Of a stretch of DNA of 8,910 nucleotides, positions 4,306 to 8,910 are shown piece after piece. The position numbers and the translations under genes were made by a program. The notes below the pieces were generated by a model. It was given only the letters and a program-made list of their open reading frames with translations, was not told the origin of the DNA and searched no databases. The DNA is from Candidatus Kuenenia stuttgartensis (lineage in GTDB: Bacteria > Planctomycetota > UBA1135 > UBA2386). Each line of letters begins with the position of its first letter. The first letter of the stretch is position 1. Where the stretch lies: NCBI GenBank assembly GCA_945861365.1, contig CAMAUH010000155.1, positions 1 to 8,910 of the forward strand, read 5' to 3'.

Positions 4306-7289
4306 AGCGGCTGCTGGCATTCCTGCTGCTCGCCACGCTCGGCTTCCTGGCGCTGCGCTTCGCGATCGGCGACGACCCGAGCGCAGCGGCCCCCGCCGCG
4401 AGCCCGACGAAGCGGCCGGCGCCGGTCACGCCAGCGCCCGGCACACCGACATCGGTGCCGCCCACCGAGCAGGCCGTCCCCGTGCCGCCGGCCTCCGGTG
4501 TCCCGGTGCAGCAGGGCCAGATCACCGCGACGGTGACCCAGTCCGGTCCGCTGGAGATGCCGCGCTTCCGGCCGATCAAGCAACCTGACGGCAGCGTGCG
4601 CAACGAGCGCACGTTCCTGCTGCGCGCTGCCGACAGCCGGCCGATCGAAGGCGGCCTGCAGCAGCTCGATGGCGTCGAGGTGCTGCTCTACGACCGCGGC
4701 AATCACGGTGCGACGCTGACCGCGACGCGCGCATTCCTGCTGCTCGGCCGCGACGCGAATGGCCGGCCATCGATCGACGAAACCAAGGAGTTCGATCTGC
4801 GCGATGCGGTGCTGGTGACGCTGCCGGCCTCGCGCACGCCGGGTCTGCGCCTCGATCTCGGCAACGCCAAGGTCGTCATCACCGACGGCGAGATCGTGCT
4901 GACCACGCTGCCGGACCAGCTGGTGACGATGACGATGGCCGGCAACCGGCCGTTCACGTTGCGCGGCCTCGGCGCCCAGGCGCGGCTGCCGCGCGACAGC
5001 ACCAGTGCGTCGCAGCGCGCCGACATCGAGCTGCTGCGCGATCCCGTGTTCGAGTCCGCCGGCATCGTCGTGCGCGGCAAGGGCCGCCTGCACTATCGCG
5101 AACAACAGGACACCGGTGCGGCGCGCCTGACGATCGACGACGACGTGCAGATGGACGTGACGAGCGGCACGTTCACGCTGCCGGGCATGGCCAGGCGCCC
5201 GGCCGACGCCGCGGCCACGACCACGCAGCCGACGATGGTGCGCGGCGACCAGTTCAACGCCTGGCTGCAGCGCAGCGACGACGGTGGCGGAAACGCGCAG
5301 GCGATGGTCTGGCGGCAGCTGGTGCTGACCGGTGCGCCGGCGACGGTCGAGCTGGCCGGCGGCAAGCTGCTGACGCCGCGCCTCACCGTGCTGCCCGGTG
5401 TGCTCGGCGATCCGTTCCTGATCACCGCACACGGCGGCGAATCGCGCATCGAGCAGCTGGAGCTGCGCCCGGGAGCGACGCCCGAAGAACGCGTGGTCGC
5501 CACCGGCAAGCGCCGCATCCACCTCGTACGCCCAGGGGACCACATCGGCGCCCTGCATCGCGGCATGGGCTTTCCGCAGTGGTCGCTGCGCGCGCTGCAC
5601 GAACGCCAGGTCGTGCTGGTCGAAGGCGAAGCCCGCTTCACCAGTGGCACGCGCACGCTGGATGCCAAGAACGGCATGCGCGCGTTCCGTCGCGACAACA
5701 CCGACAGCGGCATCGTGCAGGGTCTCGGCGCCGTGCGCGTCGAACAGCCCGCGACCGCCTCGCAACCGGCCTTGCTCGGCAACGGCAGTGACGGTTTGTG
5801 GCTGCGCAGCGACGGCACCCGCGAAGCCATGCGGCTCGGCCCCGCAGCGCCCGGCGACGACGAGATGGCGGCGACGGCGTGGCGCGAGCATCGCTACGAA
5901 GTGCACTACGGCGAAATGACGCTGCGCGGCCGCGGCAACTGCGACCTCGAGCGCGACGGCACGACGACGAAGGTCTGGTTGTTCGCGCCGACCGCGGCGA
6001 TCACCGCCGACATGCCGGGCGACGGCCTGCGCATGAGCGATGTGCGGCAACTGCGCGCGACGCTGCTCGATCGCGAACTGCAGGCACTCGACGTGGCGGG
6101 CTGGCCGGTGCAACTGCACATGGCCCGCGGCGGCGAGGTCGTGCACGCGACGGCGCCGCGCATGCTGCAGATCGCGCCCCGTTCGCTGCGCCTGCTGCCA
6201 GCGCCGGCCGAGGCGCCGCCGGGCCTGTATCGCGAACTGGCCGAAGCGAACCGGTTGCCGAAGCTGCTGCAGCAGGTGACGGCGAAGGGCCAGCAGGCCG
6301 AGGTGCGCGGCCCGCAGATCGACCTGCACCACGCCGGCGGCCGCACGGCGCTCGTCGACGCGATCCGCATCGGCGACGAACGCCCGACCATGCACGCGAG
6401 CCTCGTCCGCGAAGGCGACAAGGACTCGACGACGCTGGCATGCGAAGCGGGGCGCCTGCGGCTGCTGCCGTTCGTGGTGGCCCCGATCGTGCATCGCCAC
6501 CTGGCCCGCACCGCCGGCTGGACGCTGACCGACCTGACGCTGCACTCGCTGGCGAAGCCGTGGCTGCTGCTGCACGACGTGAACTCGTTCGAACTCGACG
6601 ACCCGAGCGAAGGCCATGTCGAAGGCAAGGCGCACGAACTGCTGTTGTCGCAGGGCGCCAAGGCGGCGCTGTTCTGCGGGGATCCGGACCAGCTGACCCC
6701 GGCGGAAGTGCACCGCCGCCATCAGGGTCGCACCGTCTCGCTGCGCGGGGCGCGCGTGCGCGTGTTCCACGACGTCGCGCTGCGGCTGCAGGCGTCCGGC
6801 ACGTACGCCGATCGCTCGACCTTCCTGCCGCCGGAGCTGACGTTGCGCGAATCGGCCAAGTCCGGTCACCTGTCGCACATGCGGGCGGCTTGTCGCGGCA
6901 ACATCGAAGTGCGCCCCGAGGCGATCGTGTTCCTCGGTCCGGTGGTGATCGACAGTCTCGACGACAACGGCGCGGTGCTGGCCGACGGCATGCACATCGA
7001 TGCGCGTGAACTGCAGCTGCTGCGCTTGTCCAACGGCGATGTCGCGCGCGTGGTCGCGCAAGGCGTGCAGCTCGATTGGCCGCGCCTGTCGGCGACCTCG
7101 CAGAAGCTCGAGATCGACCTGCTGCGCAACCTCGCCATCGCCGACGACCCGGCGGGTGCGACGGTGACGTTGCCGAACACGATGACGTGGCAGTCGCCGC
7201 ACATCGAAGTCGACTACATGACCTACGCGGTGCGCACGCACCGCGGCCGCGGCACGCGCAGCCAGCCGCCGGTGGAGGCGTCGCGGTGA
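4302..7289 (+). CDS. Giant membrane-anchored LptC/LptA-like periplasmic LPS-transport protein (995 aa)
   Basis: It starts at a GTG (4302) overlapping the kdsC stop as GTGA. The start is MKRLLAFLLLATLGFLALRF, a single N-terminal membrane segment (about residues 4-20) as in LptC. A Pro/Ala/Thr-rich linker follows (about 27-70). Residues about 100-300 look LptC-like: VEVLLYDRGNHGATLTATRA from 125, LRLDLGNAKVVITDGEIVL from 182, VRGKGRLHYREQ from 257. The rest, to 995, is beta-rich with alternating polar/hydrophobic stretches that recall OstA/LptA strands: VEGEARFTSGTRTLDAKNG from 440, YGEMTLRGRGNCDL from 536, AEVRGPQIDLHHAGGRTAL from about 666, VSLRGARVRVFHDVALRLQ near 820, GNIEVRPEAIVFLGPVVID from 866. 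I see no enzymatic motif. E. coli LptC has about 190 residues and LptA about 185, so this is five times too long for either. It lies exactly between kdsC and lptD, where lptC-lptA would be expected. Inferred role: an anchor plus periplasmic bridge for LPS. LptC relationship is moderately sure; the LptA-like extension is less sure. Confidence 0.75.
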   Translation: MKRLLAFLLLATLGFLALRFAIGDDPSAAAPAASPTKRPAPVTPAPGTPTSVPPTEQAVPVPPASGVPVQQGQITATVTQSGPLEMPRFRPIKQPDGSVRNERTFLLRAADSRPIEGGLQQLDGVEVLLYDRGNHGATLTATRAFLLLGRDANGRPSIDETKEFDLRDAVLVTLPASRTPGLRLDLGNAKVVITDGEIVLTTLPDQLVTMTMAGNRPFTLRGLGAQARLPRDSTSASQRADIELLRDPVFESAGIVVRGKGRLHYREQQDTGAARLTIDDDVQMDVTSGTFTLPGMARRPADAAATTTQPTMVRGDQFNAWLQRSDDGGGNAQAMVWRQLVLTGAPATVELAGGKLLTPRLTVLPGVLGDPFLITAHGGESRIEQLELRPGATPEERVVATGKRRIHLVRPGDHIGALHRGMGFPQWSLRALHERQVVLVEGEARFTSGTRTLDAKNGMRAFRRDNTDSGIVQGLGAVRVEQPATASQPALLGNGSDGLWLRSDGTREAMRLGPAAPGDDEMAATAWREHRYEVHYGEMTLRGRGNCDLERDGTTTKVWLFAPTAAITADMPGDGLRMSDVRQLRATLLDRELQALDVAGWPVQLHMARGGEVVHATAPRMLQIAPRSLRLLPAPAEAPPGLYRELAEANRLPKLLQQVTAKGQQAEVRGPQIDLHHAGGRTALVDAIRIGDERPTMHASLVREGDKDSTTLACEAGRLRLLPFVVAPIVHRHLARTAGWTLTDLTLHSLAKPWLLLHDVNSFELDDPSEGHVEGKAHELLLSQGAKAALFCGDPDQLTPAEVHRRHQGRTVSLRGARVRVFHDVALRLQASGTYADRSTFLPPELTLRESAKSGHLSHMRAACRGNIEVRPEAIVFLGPVVIDSLDDNGAVLADGMHIDARELQLLRLSNGDVARVVAQGVQLDWPRLSATSQKLEIDLLRNLAIADDPAGATVTLPNTMTWQSPHIEVDYMTYAVRTHRGRGTRSQPPVEASR
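7274..7278 (+). promoter_or_regulatory. Strong ribosome-binding site for lptD
   Basis: GGAGG lies 7 bases before the GTG at 7286, inside the last codons of the upstream gene. It is the only near-perfect Shine-Dalgarno seen at a gene start in the window. It supports the GTG start, in addition to coupling through the GTGA overlap. Confidence 0.7.
7286..7289 (+). other. 4-base stop/start overlap LptC/A-like gene-lptD (GTGA)
   Basis: The lptD GTG (7286-7288) overlaps the TGA (7287-7289) of the preceding gene. A signal peptide follows directly, which supports this start. Confidence 0.9.
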
Positions 7290-8910
7290 TCGACGCCCGG
7301 CTGCAGAGATCCGCCGTCGGCCTCGTCGCGTTCGCTGCGGTAGCAGCGGTCGCGATGGCGCAGGATCCCATACCCGACGAGATCGGCCAGCAGGCGCCCC
7401 AGCTGCTGGACCTGATCAAACAGGGCTCGATGCACACGATCGAGCGCGACGAGTACTACGAAGTGCACCTGTACGGGGGCTTCAAGCTCGAGCTCGCCTC
7501 GATGCAGATCGAGATCCGCGGCAGCAATGCGCTGCTGCTGCTCGATCTCGACGCGTGGCGCGCCGCGACCAACGGCAAGCAGGGCAGTGGCCTGCCGCGG
7601 CGAGGACTGCAGGATCCCGATCCGCGGCGCCGGTTGAGCAACGAGCAGATCCGGGCCCGCCTGGAAGGCACGCTGCGCTCGCTCGGCCGCAGCGAGGGCT
7701 TGCAGGACTCGCCGGTCGCCGACAAGGCGCTCGATCTGCTGCGCTACATCTACTGCGAGGGCGATGTCATCGTCGTTCGCGAGGGCATCGAGGTGGTCCG
7801 CTGCGAACGCATGTGGATCTCGCCCATCGACGACCGCGTCGTGATCGAGAACGCCGAGGTGCGCTACATCACCGGCACCGGCCTGAAGTCGCAGGTGACG
7901 GTCGTGCGTGCGCCGCGCCTGACCAAGCAGGGGCGGCGCTGGACCGGCCGCGACCTGACGCTGACCAACTGCACCGCCGCCGACCCGCACTCGGGCCTCG
8001 TCATCGACGACGCCGAGATCATCGAGCACGAGAACGAGTTCGAGATCGTGTCGCGCGGCGCCACGCTGCAGATCGGCGGCACCACGCTGCTGCCGTTGCC
8101 GAACACCAGTGTGTTCTCGGGCAGCCAGAGCGAGTTCCCGCTGAAACGCGCGCGCATCGGCTACAGCAACCGCCTCGGCATGCAGGCCGGCGTCGGCTTC
8201 GGCCAGAACTGGAACAAGACCGGCGGCGCACTGCACGAATGGCTGACCGGCCGGCCGGCGAACGAGTTCCGCGGCGACTGGGAACTCGGCGTCAACTGGA
8301 TCGAGAAGCGCGGCGTGCCGGTGGACGGCGTGCTGAACTACGAGGCCAAGGACCTCTACCGCGGCAGCACGGAAGCGTTCTTCCTCGACGACCACGGCGT
8401 CAACATCCGCGAGATCGTGCGCGACCGCGGCGGCAGCGTGATCGACACCGAGAACCGCGGGTTGATCCGCACGCAGAACCGCGTGCTCTTCGGCGAGAAG
8501 ACGACGCTCGACCTCGTCGCCTACCAGATGACGGACCCGTCGGTGTGGTCCGAGTTCTACGGTGGCTCGTTCCGCACGGAGGAAGTGCCCGAGACGAGCA
8601 CCTACCTGCACCACGCCAACGGCAACCGGCTGTTCACGCTGGGCACGCGCTTCAACCTCAACGACTTCAGCTACCGAGACGACCGCGCGCTGGCGGACAA
8701 GTTCATCGAGGAAGAACCGGTCGCCACCTACCAGTGGTTGGCGCAACCGATCGGCGAGACGCCGTGGCGCACGCCGATCGTCGTCGACATCGAGACCAAT
8801 GCCGGCCAGCGCCGCAGCAACTACGACGACCTGACGCCCGGTGGCCGCGTCTCGGACCGCACGCTGCGCATCGACCAGCTCGCCGAACTGTCGGCGCCGG
8901 TCAACATCGG
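7286..8910 (+). CDS. lptD: LPS-assembly outer-membrane protein LptD (OstA/Imp family), C-terminus missing
   Basis: LptD forms the outer-membrane barrel that, with the lipoprotein LptE, inserts LPS into the outer leaflet. The 541 visible residues start MIDARLQRSAVGLVAF with a signal peptide ending ...VAMA before QD (cleavage near residue 26). The N-terminal jellyroll follows, with YCEGDVIVVREGIEVV (about 156-171), NAEVRYITGTG and the family segment LTNCTAADPHSGLVIDDAEI (226-245). IGGTTLLPLPNTSVFSG then leads to the barrel at GYSNRLGMQAGVGFGQNW (292-309). Further on are NRGLIRTQNRV (about 390-400), WSEFYGGSF (about 421-429) and FNLNDFSYRDD (about 455-465), the spaced strand pattern of LptD. Three periplasmic cysteines are visible (157, 173, 229); none occurs in the visible barrel. 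The GTG overlaps the previous stop as GTGA and has a good GGAGG. The frame is open at the right edge; by comparison with the family, a few hundred residues are missing. Confidence 0.9.
   Translation, partial: MIDARLQRSAVGLVAFAAVAAVAMAQDPIPDEIGQQAPQLLDLIKQGSMHTIERDEYYEVHLYGGFKLELASMQIEIRGSNALLLLDLDAWRAATNGKQGSGLPRRGLQDPDPRRRLSNEQIRARLEGTLRSLGRSEGLQDSPVADKALDLLRYIYCEGDVIVVREGIEVVRCERMWISPIDDRVVIENAEVRYITGTGLKSQVTVVRAPRLTKQGRRWTGRDLTLTNCTAADPHSGLVIDDAEIIEHENEFEIVSRGATLQIGGTTLLPLPNTSVFSGSQSEFPLKRARIGYSNRLGMQAGVGFGQNWNKTGGALHEWLTGRPANEFRGDWELGVNWIEKRGVPVDGVLNYEAKDLYRGSTEAFFLDDHGVNIREIVRDRGGSVIDTENRGLIRTQNRVLFGEKTTLDLVAYQMTDPSVWSEFYGGSFRTEEVPETSTYLHHANGNRLFTLGTRFNLNDFSYRDDRALADKFIEEEPVATYQWLAQPIGETPWRTPIVVDIETNAGQRRSNYDDLTPGGRVSDRTLRIDQLAELSAPVNI

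Noticed and set aside
1714..4320. 868-codon minus-strand open frame over the HIT-like gene, kdsD and kdsC
   Set aside because: Three real genes lie on the other strand. The translated product is low-complexity and changes character at each gene boundary.
4095..7241. 1048-codon minus-strand open frame opposite the giant LptC/A-like gene
   Set aside because: Tempting because of its length, but the product is a compositional shadow (Arg/Gln/His/Ala-rich). The plus frame has an anchor, a linker, start/stop overlaps with both neighbours and LptC-like sequence.
7223..8746. 507-codon minus-strand open frame opposite lptD
   Set aside because: The plus frame carries a signal peptide and clear LptD motifs; the antisense product has only shadow composition.

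Overview
The window is very GC-rich and densely coding. The organism is almost certainly a diderm (Gram-negative type) bacterium that makes Kdo-containing lipopolysaccharide. Two genes of the Kdo pathway (kdsD, kdsC) lead directly into the machinery that moves LPS to the outer membrane, including an LptD-type outer-membrane protein. The phylum cannot be fixed from the sequence. Weak Shine-Dalgarno signals at several starts and the giant protein in the lptC position suggest something other than a standard proteobacterium (a planctomycete-like lineage is one possibility), but this is only a guess. I saw no mobile elements, tRNAs, rRNAs, CRISPR arrays or phage genes.

Left part (1-1736, minus strand): the translation-initiation and rRNA-modification pair fmt-rsmB. 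fmt (methionyl-tRNA formyltransferase) has a TTG start. Twelve bases downstream of it lies rsmB (16S rRNA m5C967 methyltransferase), which runs off the left edge just before its SAM-binding motif. A 160-base divergent intergenic region (1737-1896) separates this pair from the plus-strand genes.

Middle (1897-2691, plus strand): a lone 264-residue protein of the HIT / GalT / Ap4A-phosphorylase superfamily, probably a nucleotide phosphorylase or nucleotidyltransferase of unknown substrate.

Right part (2765 to the right edge, plus strand): an LPS operon of kdsD, kdsC, a 995-residue LptC/LptA-like protein and lptD (cut by the right edge). All three junctions overlap by exactly 4 bases (ATGA, GTGA, GTGA), implying tight translational coupling. 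KdsD makes arabinose 5-phosphate and KdsC releases Kdo from Kdo-8-phosphate. The giant protein is membrane-anchored, has a Pro-rich linker and carries long beta-rich OstA-like sequence. It sits where E. coli has separate lptC and lptA, followed immediately by lptD. The most interesting reading is that one polypeptide provides both the LptC anchor and the LptA periplasmic bridge, handing LPS to the LptD encoded next to it.
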